A stretch of DNA of 64,000 nt, taken from NCBI RefSeq assembly GCF_021538895.1, contig NZ_JADDRL010000017.1, positions 1-64,000 of the forward strand. The letters are read 5' to 3'. The notes beneath the pieces were generated by a model. That model ran no database searches. It was given only the letters and a program-made list of their open reading frames with translations, and was not told the DNA's origin. The stretch is from Streptomyces olivochromogenes. Its GTDB lineage: Bacteria; Actinomycetota; Actinomycetes; Streptomycetales; Streptomycetaceae. The position numbers were made by a program, and so were the translations under genes. Below are positions 8,525 through 16,088 of the stretch, one piece after another; within the stretch, counting starts at the first letter, position 1; each line of letters begins with the position of its first letter.

Positions 8525-9763
8525 GTGACGCGTCGTCTGAAGCGGTTAGCGGCAGGCAGAACGGTACTGACGGTCCTCACGGCGTTCGGCATGCTGGCCG
8601 GTACGGCCCTGACGGGGGCGGCACCGGCCGGCGCCGTCGAGGCCGTCACCGAGATCGCGCCGGGTGTCACCTACGAACAGTTCGACATCACGGCGACCCG
8701 GGGCGTGACGCACGCCCATGTGCTGCGGGTGGACCTGCGCAATCCGCAGGTGCACCTGGACTTGCTCTACCCGGGAGTGGTGGCCGACCGCGCCCCCGTG
8801 TCCCGGCTCGCGCAGTCGGTGAGGGCGGTCGCGGGTGTCAACGGCGACTTCTTCAACATCAACGAGGTGCAGCACCCGGGCGTCGAGGCGACGGGCGCGG
8901 CGGTGGGACCGCTGATCGCGCACGGGCGGCCGCTCAAGGCCGCGGTGCCGAACGGCCAGCGGTTCGGTCCCGCGCTGCCGCCCGGCACGAACACCAGGGA
9001 GGTCTTCGGTGTGGGTGTCGACCGGCGGGCCCGGCTGGACCGGCTCTCGCTCGTCGGCTCCGTGCTCACGCCCGAGGGGCGGCTACCGCTCGGCGGGCTG
9101 AACCAGTACGCGCTGCCGGAGAACTCCGTCGGCGCGTTCACCCCGAAGTGGGGCAGCGTCTCCCGGGTGCGCGCGACGTGCGGCACCGACACCGTCCGGG
9201 CGGCCCCGTGCAGCACGGACACCTATGAGGTGACGGTCCGCCGCGGCCGGGTGGTGTCGGCCTCGAACACCCCGGGCAGTGGTCCCATCGCCGCGGGCAC
9301 CACGGTCCTGGTGGGCCGGGAGGCGGGCGCCCAGCAGCTGCGGAAGCTGTCCACGGGCGAGCGGGTGACGGTGCGTCAGCGGCTGTGGGCGGCGCGGTCC
9401 AGGATCCCGTACCGGTTCGCCCTCGGCGGCTACCCGGTGCTGCGCGGCGGGCAGCCATCGGCCGGTCTCGACTCGACCACGTCGGCCGTGCGCACCGCCG
9501 TGGGCATCGCCGGCAACGGGCGGCGGCTGGTGCTGTTGGCTCTGGACGGGGCGCCCGCCTACCGCAGCGGCCTGTCGATCGCCGAAGTGGCCGCCCAGAT
9601 GCGGGCGTTGGGCTCGGTCGACGCGTTCAGCCTGGACGGCGGCGGCTCGTCGACGCTGGTCGCCCGGGAGCCGGGCGCGAGTGCCGTCTCCGTGCGCAAC
9701 CATCCCAGTGACGGCGCCGAGCGCCCGGTGCCCACCGGCATCGGGGTCTTCTCGGCGCCGTGA
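8525..9763 (+). CDS. Secreted phosphodiester glycosidase (NAGPA-like) family protein
   Basis: This is a 412-residue exported protein. The start is GTG 8525, with AGGGAG at 8514-8519. A signal peptide is evident: basic TRRLKRLAAGR, a hydrophobic TVLTVLTAFGMLAGTAL stretch, and APAGA near residue 40. The remainder carries the NAGPA fold marks VNGDFFNIN near the start and FSLDGGGSSTLVAREPG near the end, typical of phosphodiester alpha-N-acetylglucosaminidase-like domains (DUF2233). Bacterial members act on cell-envelope or exopolysaccharide phosphodiester linkages. The true substrate is not known. It converges with a small membrane-protein gene one base away. Confidence 0.87.
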   Translation: MTRRLKRLAAGRTVLTVLTAFGMLAGTALTGAAPAGAVEAVTEIAPGVTYEQFDITATRGVTHAHVLRVDLRNPQVHLDLLYPGVVADRAPVSRLAQSVRAVAGVNGDFFNINEVQHPGVEATGAAVGPLIAHGRPLKAAVPNGQRFGPALPPGTNTREVFGVGVDRRARLDRLSLVGSVLTPEGRLPLGGLNQYALPENSVGAFTPKWGSVSRVRATCGTDTVRAAPCSTDTYEVTVRRGRVVSASNTPGSGPIAAGTTVLVGREAGAQQLRKLSTGERVTVRQRLWAARSRIPYRFALGGYPVLRGGQPSAGLDSTTSAVRTAVGIAGNGRRLVLLALDGAPAYRSGLSIAEVAAQMRALGSVDAFSLDGGGSSTLVAREPGASAVSVRNHPSDGAERPVPTGIGVFSAP

Positions 9764-9764
9764 C

Positions 9765-9959
9765 TCAGGGGCGCAGACTGCTCACCAGGTCCGCGGTCGC
9801 GGTGAGTCCGCTCTGGATGGTGGGCGCCATGTTGGTGCTGGCGATGTAGAAGCCGAGCAGCATGCACACCAGGGCGTGGGAGATCTTCAACGCGCCGTTG
9901 CGCATGAAGATCACCGCAATGATCAGGAGCAACAGCACCACAGAGATGGAAACGGCCAT
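9765..9959 (-). CDS. Small conserved membrane protein
   Basis: This is a 64-residue protein starting at ATG 9959 with a strong GGAGGAGG site. Two hydrophobic segments are visible: SISVVLLLLIIAVIFM (4-19) and HALVCMLLGFYIASTNMA (28-45). The loop is short and basic and the tail is Thr/Ser-rich. It appears to be a two-helix inner-membrane protein of a type common in streptomycetes, and no function can be assigned. Its stop is almost adjacent to the stop of the convergent glycosidase gene. Confidence 0.8.
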   Translation of the reverse strand: MAVSISVVLLLLIIAVIFMRNGALKISHALVCMLLGFYIASTNMAPTIQSGLTATADLVSSLRP

Positions 9960-10080
9960 CGCGAACCTCCTCCGCCACGCCCCTTTCGCGGGCGTTCGGC
10001 CGCAAGTGTGGCGTAGCGGAGGGTTGGTCCGGGCGGCTGACGTGTCCTCCGATCGTGTGGTGTCTACCGAACGTGCGCTC

Positions 10081-10944
10081 TCAGGCCGAGGGGTGAGCGT
10101 CCAGGAACGCCTCCAGGCCGGCCAGGTCGTCGGTGTTGAAGTAGTCGACGTCGGCGGCGAGCAGTTCCGTCCACAGCGCGTCCCGTGCCGGGCCCGCCAG
10201 GTCCGGGGTGGCCCAGAACCGGACGCGCTGCCCGCGCGCGTGCGCGGCGCCGATGATGCCGCGCAGCTTCTGCCGCTCGGCGTCCGGGAACGGTCCGTCG
10301 CCGAGCCAGGTGAAGTTCAGCGTCCAGTTGTCGGAGATCAGCGGGATGAAGGAGGCGGGCGCCGTGCTGCCGAGGTCGGAGAGCCGGCCGTCGTAGAAGG
10401 CGCGGCGCACCTTCTGGGCCTCCATGGGGATCCGGGCGGCCCGGTCTCCGGAGATGACGGCGGTGACCGGGCCCGGGTGCACCCGGCCGTGCGCGTAGGT
10501 CGTGAACAGGTGCTTGTAGCGCAGGAGGTGGCGGTCGAGTTCGAGGTAGGTCGACGACCCCTCGGTCTTGATGTCGACGAGCAGTTGCAGGGACCTGCGC
10601 CGACCTCGGTACACCGAACCGTGGTTGGCCTTCACGCGGGCGGCGAGGGGGGCGAGGTAGAGGGATTCGAGGGTGCGGGTCGGGTCGAGCTCGGAGGCGT
10701 CGTGGGCGACCAGGAGCTGGTCGCCGACGAGGAAGATGTCGGCCTCGACGCTGCCGAAGCGGTGGTCGAGGGCGTCGAACAAGGGGCGCGGGTGCTCGTA
10801 GTCGTTGTGGGCGTGGGCGCGCCACAGCGGGCGCGGGCCGCGGTGACCGCCGCCCGCCCACGCCTGGCCGGCGGGCAGCGCGACCGCGCCGACGAGGGCG
10901 GCGCCGAGGGTGGTGAGGGCTCTGCGACGGGTGGTGAGGGCCAT
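10081..10944 (-). CDS. Secreted PI-PLC/glycerophosphodiesterase-like protein
   Basis: This is a 287-residue protein with start ATG 10944 and GGGAGG 5 bases upstream. The N-terminus MALTTRRRALTTLGAALVG is a twin-arginine type signal, ending around GQAWAGG. The mature part contains AHAHNDYEHPRPLFDAL and SVEADIFLVGDQLLVAHD. This matches the TIM-barrel phosphatidylinositol phospholipase C/glycerophosphodiesterase superfamily, where the first histidine and the acidic pair bind substrate and metal. The C-terminal VDYFNTDDLAGLEAFL is also typical. It probably hydrolyses phosphodiesters outside the cell. It is monocistronic, separated from the upstream acyl-CoA operon by a terminator-like hairpin. 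Confidence 0.85.
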   Translation of the reverse strand: MALTTRRRALTTLGAALVGAVALPAGQAWAGGGHRGPRPLWRAHAHNDYEHPRPLFDALDHRFGSVEADIFLVGDQLLVAHDASELDPTRTLESLYLAPLAARVKANHGSVYRGRRRSLQLLVDIKTEGSSTYLELDRHLLRYKHLFTTYAHGRVHPGPVTAVISGDRAARIPMEAQKVRRAFYDGRLSDLGSTAPASFIPLISDNWTLNFTWLGDGPFPDAERQKLRGIIGAAHARGQRVRFWATPDLAGPARDALWTELLAADVDYFNTDDLAGLEAFLDAHPSA

Positions 10945-11077
10945 GCTCTGCCTCCCTTGTAGGGCCGTACGGGACCGAAGGGAGTATGCGTGCGATCCGG
11001 GCTCAACAGGCCCTGTCATGCGGCGAGTTGGCCGGACCGCCGCCCTGTGTTCACTTCGTCGGAGCAGTGCGCACGAG

Positions 11078-11105
11078 GAAGCCCGCCCCAGGTGGGACGG
11101 GCTTC
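11078..11105 (-). terminator. Hairpin terminator after the acyl-CoA dehydrogenase operon
   Basis: GAAGCCCG and CGGGCTTC form an 8-base stem around a 12-base loop, 33 bases past the stop at 11139. It is followed by TCGC without a U-run, as is usual for streptomycete terminators. Confidence 0.6.
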
Positions 11106-11138
11106 TCGCAGGCTGCCGCTGGCTGCCGCGGGCGGGTG

Positions 11139-12230
11139 TCAGGGGGCCTGGAGGTCGACCAGTTCGGCCAGGGCAGCGCGGTGTGCGCCCGCCGTGCCGA
11201 GGGCGATCGAGTCCGCCTTGGCCCGCTTGAGGGAGAGGTGGATCGGGTGCTCCCAGGTCATGCCGATACCGGCGTGCAGCTGCAGCGCCTCCTCGGCGGC
11301 GTGCACGGCGACCGGTGCCGCGTAGGCCTGGGCGACGGCGACCGCGAGGTCGGCGTCCTGGGTGGTGGAAAGGGCGTCGGCGGCGGCGCGCGCGGCGGCC
11401 CGGAGGTTGACGACCTCCAGCCACAGCTGGGCGAGCCGGTGCTTGAGCGCCTGGAAACCGCCGACCGGCCGGTTGAACTGCTTGCGCTCCTTGAGATAGC
11501 GGACGGTCTCGGTCAACACCCCTTCGGCGATGCCGAGTTGCTCGGAAGCGAGCAGTCCGGCCCCGGCACGCAGGGCCCGGCGCACGGCGGGCTCGGCGGC
11601 GCCGAGACGGCGGCCGGGGGCGCCGTCGAGGGTGACGGTGGCCAGCGGCCGGGTCAGGTCCAGGGCCACCTGCGGGGTGACGGTCACGGCGGAGGCGGTG
11701 ACCGCGTACAGCCCGCCGTCGTCCGCGGGCACGAGCAGCAGGTCGGCGACGGCGGCGTCGGCGATGCCGGTCAACTCCCCGTGCAGGGTGCCGTTTTCGA
11801 GCCGTACGGTCGTGAACGCGGCGCCGGGGGCGGTGTGCAGCCCGACGGCGAGCGCGCCGATCGACGCGCCGGACGCGAGCTCGGCCAGCAGGTCGTCGGT
11901 CCCGCAGGCGAGCAGTGCCTCGGTGGCCAGGACGGCACTCGTCAGATAGGGCACGGGCGCGACCGCGCGCCCCAGCTCCTCCAGGACGACGGCGACTTCG
12001 CGGTGCGTGGCACCCTGGCCGCCGAGCGCCTCGGGGACCAGCAGACCCGCCAGGCCCATGCCGGTGGCGAGCGCCTTCCACAGCGCCACGTCGTGCGGGG
12101 CGTCCGACTCGGTGCGGGCGATCACGCCGGCCGCGTCGCAGCGGTCCGTGAGCAGGTCGCGGACGGCGGCGCGCAGCGCCTCTTCCTCCTCCGAGTAGAG
12201 CAGGTCGGGCTGAGTGCGCTGTGTTGTCAT
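11139..12230 (-). CDS. Acyl-CoA dehydrogenase family protein (small partner)
   Basis: This is a 363-residue acyl-CoA dehydrogenase-fold protein starting at ATG 12230. That ATG overlaps the stop of the preceding dehydrogenase (ATGA). Conserved regions are GLLVPEALGGQG near residue 60, YLKERKQFNRPVGGFQALKH (about 240-260) and the C-terminal GIGMTWEHPIHLSLKRAK. The segment around the usual catalytic glutamate differs from single-subunit enzymes. The pairing with a longer dehydrogenase resembles heteromeric acyl-CoA dehydrogenases used in steroid and other ring or side-chain catabolism in actinobacteria (FadE-type pairs). A heteromer is inferred from coupling only. Confidence 0.87.
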   Translation of the reverse strand: MTTQRTQPDLLYSEEEEALRAAVRDLLTDRCDAAGVIARTESDAPHDVALWKALATGMGLAGLLVPEALGGQGATHREVAVVLEELGRAVAPVPYLTSAVLATEALLACGTDDLLAELASGASIGALAVGLHTAPGAAFTTVRLENGTLHGELTGIADAAVADLLLVPADDGGLYAVTASAVTVTPQVALDLTRPLATVTLDGAPGRRLGAAEPAVRRALRAGAGLLASEQLGIAEGVLTETVRYLKERKQFNRPVGGFQALKHRLAQLWLEVVNLRAAARAAADALSTTQDADLAVAVAQAYAAPVAVHAAEEALQLHAGIGMTWEHPIHLSLKRAKADSIALGTAGAHRAALAELVDLQAP

Positions 12231-13408
12231 CGGGCGAGGTCCTTCCACGCGACGTCCTTGTCGGTGCGCGGCTCGGCGGGCAGGCCGAGGACGCGCTCGG
12301 CGACGATGTTCAGCAGGATCTCGCTGGTCCCGCCCTCGATGCTGTTGCCCTTGGCGCGCAGGTAGCGGTACCCGGCGTCGCGGCCGACGAAGTCGACCAG
12401 TTCGGGGCGCCTCATCGTCCAGTCCTCGTACAGGAGCCCTTCCTCGCCCAGGAGTTCCACCTCCAGGCCGCTGATCTCCTGGTTGAGGCGGGCGAAGCCG
12501 AGCTTCATGCCGGCGCCCTCGGGGCCGGGCTGGCCGACGGTGAGCTGCTGGCGCAGGCGTTCGCCGGTGAGCCGGGCGACCTCGGCCTCCACCCACAGCT
12601 TGAGCAGCCGCTGGTGCAGCTCGTGGGTGCGCAGCTCCGGGCGCTCGCGCCAGGTCTTGGCGACCGGCCCGATCATGCCGCCCTCGCGGGGCAGCCGCAT
12701 GCCGCCGATGGCGACGCGTTCGTTGTTCAGCGTGGTCTGCGCGACCCGCCAGCCGTCGCCGATCTCGCCGAGGCGGCGGGCGTCGGGGATGCGGACGTCG
12801 GTGAGGAAGACCTCGTTGAACTCGGCCTCGCCGGTGATCTGGCGCAGCGGACGGACCTCGACGCCGGGGTCGGTCATGTCGCAGATGAAGTAGGTGATGC
12901 CCGCGTGCTTGGGCACGTCCGGGTCGGTGCGGGCGATGAGGATGGCCCAGCGGGCGACGTGGGCGCTGGAGGTCCACACCTTCTGCCCGTTGACCACCCA
13001 GTCCTCGCCCTCACGCACCGCGCGAGTGCCGAGCGCGGCCAGGTCGGACCCGGCGCCCGGCTCGCTGAACAGCTGGCACCAGACCTCCTCGCCCGTCCAC
13101 AGGGGCCGCAGGAAGCGCCGCTTCTGCTCCTCGGTGCCGTAGCGCAGGATCGTCGGGGCGGCCATGCCGAGGCCGATGCCGATGCGCCTCGGGTCGTTGT
13201 CGGGGGCGCCGACGGCCTCCAGCGCGGCGTCCACGACGGCCTGGAGGGAGCGCGGGGCGCCGAGTCCGCCGAGGCCCTCGGGGTAGTGCACCCAGGCGAG
13301 CCCCGCGTCGAAGCGGGCGCGCAGGAAGTCCAGGCGGTCGGTGGTCGTGGGCGGGTGCGCGGCCAGCAACTCGGCCGTACGGCGCTGGAGTTCGGCGGTG
13401 TCGGTCAT
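12227..13408 (-). CDS. Acyl-CoA dehydrogenase (large partner)
   Basis: This is a 393-residue flavoprotein dehydrogenase. The ATG at 13408 overlaps the stop of the upstream quinone oxidoreductase (ATGA). Signature regions are WCQLFSEPGAGSDLA (FAD/substrate motif), GQKVWTSSAHVARW, the FAD-binding helix region, and C-terminal RAKGNSIEGGTSEILLNIVAERVLG, where IEGGTSE carries the residues near the active site. It oxidises an acyl-CoA to the enoyl-CoA and passes electrons to ETF. It is the middle gene of a translationally coupled trio, with an oxidoreductase before it and a shorter dehydrogenase after it. Confidence 0.9.
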   Translation of the reverse strand: MTDTAELQRRTAELLAAHPPTTTDRLDFLRARFDAGLAWVHYPEGLGGLGAPRSLQAVVDAALEAVGAPDNDPRRIGIGLGMAAPTILRYGTEEQKRRFLRPLWTGEEVWCQLFSEPGAGSDLAALGTRAVREGEDWVVNGQKVWTSSAHVARWAILIARTDPDVPKHAGITYFICDMTDPGVEVRPLRQITGEAEFNEVFLTDVRIPDARRLGEIGDGWRVAQTTLNNERVAIGGMRLPREGGMIGPVAKTWRERPELRTHELHQRLLKLWVEAEVARLTGERLRQQLTVGQPGPEGAGMKLGFARLNQEISGLEVELLGEEGLLYEDWTMRRPELVDFVGRDAGYRYLRAKGNSIEGGTSEILLNIVAERVLGLPAEPRTDKDVAWKDLAR

Positions 13409-14382
13409 GCGGCGGCTCCGTTCTCCAGCGACGGCAGGACGGCGACCCGGCCGGTGGTGACGCCGTCGGCGACCCGTTGCACGGCGGCCGCGGCGCCGGC
13501 CAGCGGCACGCGCTCGCTCACCAGCGGCTTGATCGCGCCCCGGGCGGCCAGCTCGGTGAGCTGCTCGTGGCAGTGCTGGACCAGCTTCGGGTTCTTGGTG
13601 TTGTACAGGCCCCAGTGCAGGCCGAGGATCGAGTAGTTCTTCACCAGGGCGTGGTTGAGGCCGGGGCTGGGGATGGTGCCGCTGGCGAAGCCCACGACCA
13701 CGATCCGGCCCTCGAAGGCGACGACCTTGGTGGACTGCGTGTAGGCCTCGCCGCCGACCGGGTCGTAGATCACGTCGGCGCCCCGGCCGCCGGTGGCCTC
13801 CTTCACGGCGGCCACGACGTCCTCGGCACGCCGGTCGATCACCACGTCGCAGCCCAGCTCCCGGGCGACGGCGACCTTGTCGGCGCCGCCGACGACGCCG
13901 ATGACCGTGGCCCCGGCCGCCTTGCCGAGCTGCACGGCCGCGCTGCCGACCCCGCCGGCGGCGGCATGCACGAGCAGGGTCTCGCCCGCTTCCAGGCGGG
14001 CGCGGCGGTGCAGGCCGAACCAGCCCGTCTGGTAGCCGATGTGCAGGGCGGCGGCCTCCGCGTCGTCGAGGGAGTCGGGAGCGGGCAGCGTCGCGGCGGC
14101 ATCGGCGACGACGTACTCGGCGAATCCGCCGTGCGGCAGCGCGGGGTGGGCGAGCACCCGGCGCCCGTCCTCGGTCTCGCCGCAGATCTCCACGCCCGGC
14201 GTGAACGGCAGCGGCGGCCGGACCTGGTAGTGGCCGCGGCACATCAGCACGTCCGGGAAGTTGATGTTGGCGGCACGCACCTTCAGCAGCACCTGGCCCG
14301 TGCCGGGCGTGGGCCGCTCCACCTCCTGGAGCCGCATCACCTCGCTCGGCTCGCCGTTCTCGTGCACTTGCCATGCCTGCAT
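13405..14382 (-). CDS. NADPH:quinone oxidoreductase family protein (zinc-less MDR)
   Basis: This is a 325-residue medium-chain dehydrogenase/reductase. The start is ATG 14382 (MQAWQVHENGEPSEVMRL), with GGAGG upstream. An upstream in-frame extension is ignored because it lacks conservation and would run over the operator. The GroES-like domain contains NINFPDVLMCRGHYQ. The nucleotide-binding domain has LLVHAAAGGVGSAAVQLGK, and no zinc ligands are present. Such enzymes reduce quinones or enoyl groups with NADPH. It is the first gene of the operon with two acyl-CoA dehydrogenases. A palindrome at 14432-14443 lies in its promoter. Confidence 0.88.
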   Translation of the reverse strand: MQAWQVHENGEPSEVMRLQEVERPTPGTGQVLLKVRAANINFPDVLMCRGHYQVRPPLPFTPGVEICGETEDGRRVLAHPALPHGGFAEYVVADAAATLPAPDSLDDAEAAALHIGYQTGWFGLHRRARLEAGETLLVHAAAGGVGSAAVQLGKAAGATVIGVVGGADKVAVARELGCDVVIDRRAEDVVAAVKEATGGRGADVIYDPVGGEAYTQSTKVVAFEGRIVVVGFASGTIPSPGLNHALVKNYSILGLHWGLYNTKNPKLVQHCHEQLTELAARGAIKPLVSERVPLAGAAAAVQRVADGVTTGRVAVLPSLENGAAA

Positions 14383-14431
14383 GCGGTGCCTCCACGGGAC
14401 TGCTTCGTCTGACCGGGGTCGACGGCATACT

Positions 14432-14443
14432 AAGCGGTCGCTT
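14432..14443. promoter_or_regulatory. Palindrome AAGCGgtCGCTT upstream of the oxidoreductase-dehydrogenase operon
   Basis: This is a perfect 5+2+5 dyad, 50 bases upstream of the operon start. It resembles TetR-family operators seen before actinobacterial acyl-CoA dehydrogenase genes. The adjacent XRE-cupin gene is another candidate binder, but its own promoter holds a different palindrome. Confidence 0.5.
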
Positions 14444-14468
14444 GCCATTCAGGGAACAGGCCCGCGTG

Positions 14469-15041
14469 TCACGACCCGGACGGCCGCGCCCGTACGTGCA
14501 TCCGCTCACCCTGCGGACCGAACAGGCTCAGGAACTCCACCGGCCCCTCCCCCGTCGACCCGAACCAGTGCGGCACCCGGGTGTCGAACTCGGCGGCCTC
14601 CCCCGCCGTCAGCACCACGTCGTGCTCCCCGAGCACCACCCGCAGCCGCCCGGAGAGCACATACAGCCACTCGTAGCCCTCATGGGTCCGCGGTTCCGGC
14701 TCCTGCTGTCGCTGCGGCTCCAGCACCTTGAACGCCTGGAGCCCGCCGGGCTGGCGGGTGAGCGGCCAGTGGGTGCGCCCGTACCGCACGATCGGCTTGG
14801 CCCGCACCCGCGGATCCCCGACCGGCGGGGCACCGACCAGCTCGTCCAGCGGCACCTGATGGGCCTGCGCGATCGGCAGCAGCAGCTCCAGGCTGGGCTT
14901 GCGCAGGCCGGACTCCAGCCGGGACAGGGTGCTGACGGAGATGCCGGTCGCCTCGGACAGCGCCGCGAGGGTCACCTCCCGCTCCTTGCGGATCCGCCGC
15001 AGCCGGGGGCCCACGCCCGCGAGAACGTCGTCGGTGGTCAT
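14469..15041 (-). CDS. XRE-cupin transcriptional regulator
   Basis: This is a 190-residue regulator with start ATG 15041 (MTTDDVLAGVGPRLRRIRK). The N-terminal helix-turn-helix (about residues 10-65) contains LAALSEATGISVSTLSRLES. A C-terminal cupin_2 domain (about 105-180) contains HEGYEWLYVLSGRLRVVLGE and TRVPHWFGSTGEGP, and may sense a small ligand. No ribosome site is visible. A promoter with TTGACA and TGCAAT places transcription start at or next to the ATG, so the mRNA is probably leaderless. The gene is divergent from a thioredoxin reductase-like flavoprotein that it may control. Confidence 0.88.
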   Translation of the reverse strand: MTTDDVLAGVGPRLRRIRKEREVTLAALSEATGISVSTLSRLESGLRKPSLELLLPIAQAHQVPLDELVGAPPVGDPRVRAKPIVRYGRTHWPLTRQPGGLQAFKVLEPQRQQEPEPRTHEGYEWLYVLSGRLRVVLGEHDVVLTAGEAAEFDTRVPHWFGSTGEGPVEFLSLFGPQGERMHVRARPSGS

Positions 15042-15047
15042 GTCCGT

Positions 15048-15076
15048 ATTGCAGTTTCGGCAAACAAGTTTGTCAA
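15048..15076 (-). promoter_or_regulatory. Promoter with embedded palindrome before the XRE-cupin gene
   Basis: On the minus strand TTGACA (15076-15071) and TGCAAT (15053-15048) are separated by 17 bases, and the ATG follows 6 bases later. The spacer holds CAAACaaGTTTG (15061-15072), a good autoregulatory operator that could also act on the divergent flavoprotein gene starting at 15121. Confidence 0.6.
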
Positions 15077-15120
15077 TCCGGCGGCGGGCGCGCGACCGTC
15101 GGCCGCGGAGGTGGTCATCC

Positions 15121-16059
15121 ATGACCGAGAACACCGGGCACTACGAAGTCGTCGTCGTCGGAGGCGGCGCGGCCGGGCTGTCCGCCGCGCTCGTCCTGGG
15201 CCGGGCCCGGCGGCGCACGCTGGTCGTCGACGCGGGCGAGCCGCGCAACGCGCCGGCCGCCCATATGCAGGGCTATCTGTCGCGGGACGGCATGGCGCCC
15301 GCCGAGTTCCTCGCCGTGGGGCGCGAGGAGATCGCGCGGTACGGCGTGGAGCTGGTCCGGGACCGGGTGGTGGACGTGTCGAAGGACGGGGAGTTCGCCG
15401 TCGTCCTCGCCGGTGGTCGCACCGTGAGGGCGCGGCAGCTGGTGGTCGCCACCGGACTGAAGGACGAGCTTCCGGTGGTGGCGGGCCTGGCCGAGCGGTT
15501 CGGCCGGGACGTGCTGCACTGCCCGTACTGCCACGGCTGGGAGGTGCGCGACCGGGCGTTCGGCGTGCTCGCCAGTACCCCGATGAGCGTGCACCAGGCG
15601 CTGATGGTGACCCAGTGGTCCAAGGACGTGACCCTCTTCCTGCACGAGGTCGCCGAGGCCGAGCTGGGCGAGGACGACCGGCGACGGCTGGCGGCGGCCG
15701 GGGTCGTCGTGGTCCCCGGCGCGGTGGCCGAGGTGGTGAGCTCCGACGACCGGCTCACCGGGGTCCGGCTCGCGGACGGCACCGTGCACGAGCGCGAGGT
15801 GCTGTTCGTCGCGCCGCGCGCCGTGCCGCGGACCGGCCTCCTGGCCGCCCTGGGCGCCGAGATGCGCGAGACGCCCTTCGGCACCTACCCGGTGATCGAC
15901 GAGCGCGGCCTGACGACCGTCCCCGGGCTGTGGGCGGCGGGTAACGCGAGCGGATTCGCGGAGCAGGTGGTGAACGCGGCCAGCCGCGGCTACCGGGCCG
16001 GAGCGGCGATCAACGGGGAGCTGCTGTTCGCCGATCTCGACGCGGCCGCCCGGGTGTAG
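15121..16059 (+). CDS. Thioredoxin reductase-like NAD(P)/FAD-dependent oxidoreductase
   Basis: This is a 312-residue two-dinucleotide-binding flavoprotein. ATG 15121 has GGAGG 11 bases upstream. The FAD-binding motif is VVVVGGGAAGLSAALVLGRA near the N-terminus. The redox pair is in VLHCPYCHGWEVRDR, and the C-terminal FAD motif is TTVPGLWAAGNASG. The usual NADPH-binding GGGDSA motif is replaced by GVLASTPMSVHQAL. The protein therefore belongs to the group of thioredoxin reductase-like oxidases or ferredoxin-type reductases rather than classical TrxB. It is divergent from a XRE-cupin regulator. The substrate is unknown. Confidence 0.87.
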   Translation: MTENTGHYEVVVVGGGAAGLSAALVLGRARRRTLVVDAGEPRNAPAAHMQGYLSRDGMAPAEFLAVGREEIARYGVELVRDRVVDVSKDGEFAVVLAGGRTVRARQLVVATGLKDELPVVAGLAERFGRDVLHCPYCHGWEVRDRAFGVLASTPMSVHQALMVTQWSKDVTLFLHEVAEAELGEDDRRRLAAAGVVVVPGAVAEVVSSDDRLTGVRLADGTVHEREVLFVAPRAVPRTGLLAALGAEMRETPFGTYPVIDERGLTTVPGLWAAGNASGFAEQVVNAASRGYRAGAAINGELLFADLDAAARV

Positions 16060-16088
16060 TCGCGGCGCCCGCGGTGCACCATGGCTGC

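Noticed and set aside
10081-12081. A continuous minus-strand frame joining the phosphodiesterase-like gene to the region upstream
   Set aside because: The terminator at 11078-11105, the Tat signal start at 10944 and its ribosome site show separate genes. The upstream part is a shadow of the dehydrogenase.
13409-13420. Stop and start overlaps as possible programmed frameshift sites
   Set aside because: They are ordinary ATGA coupling junctions and each gene keeps its own complete domain.
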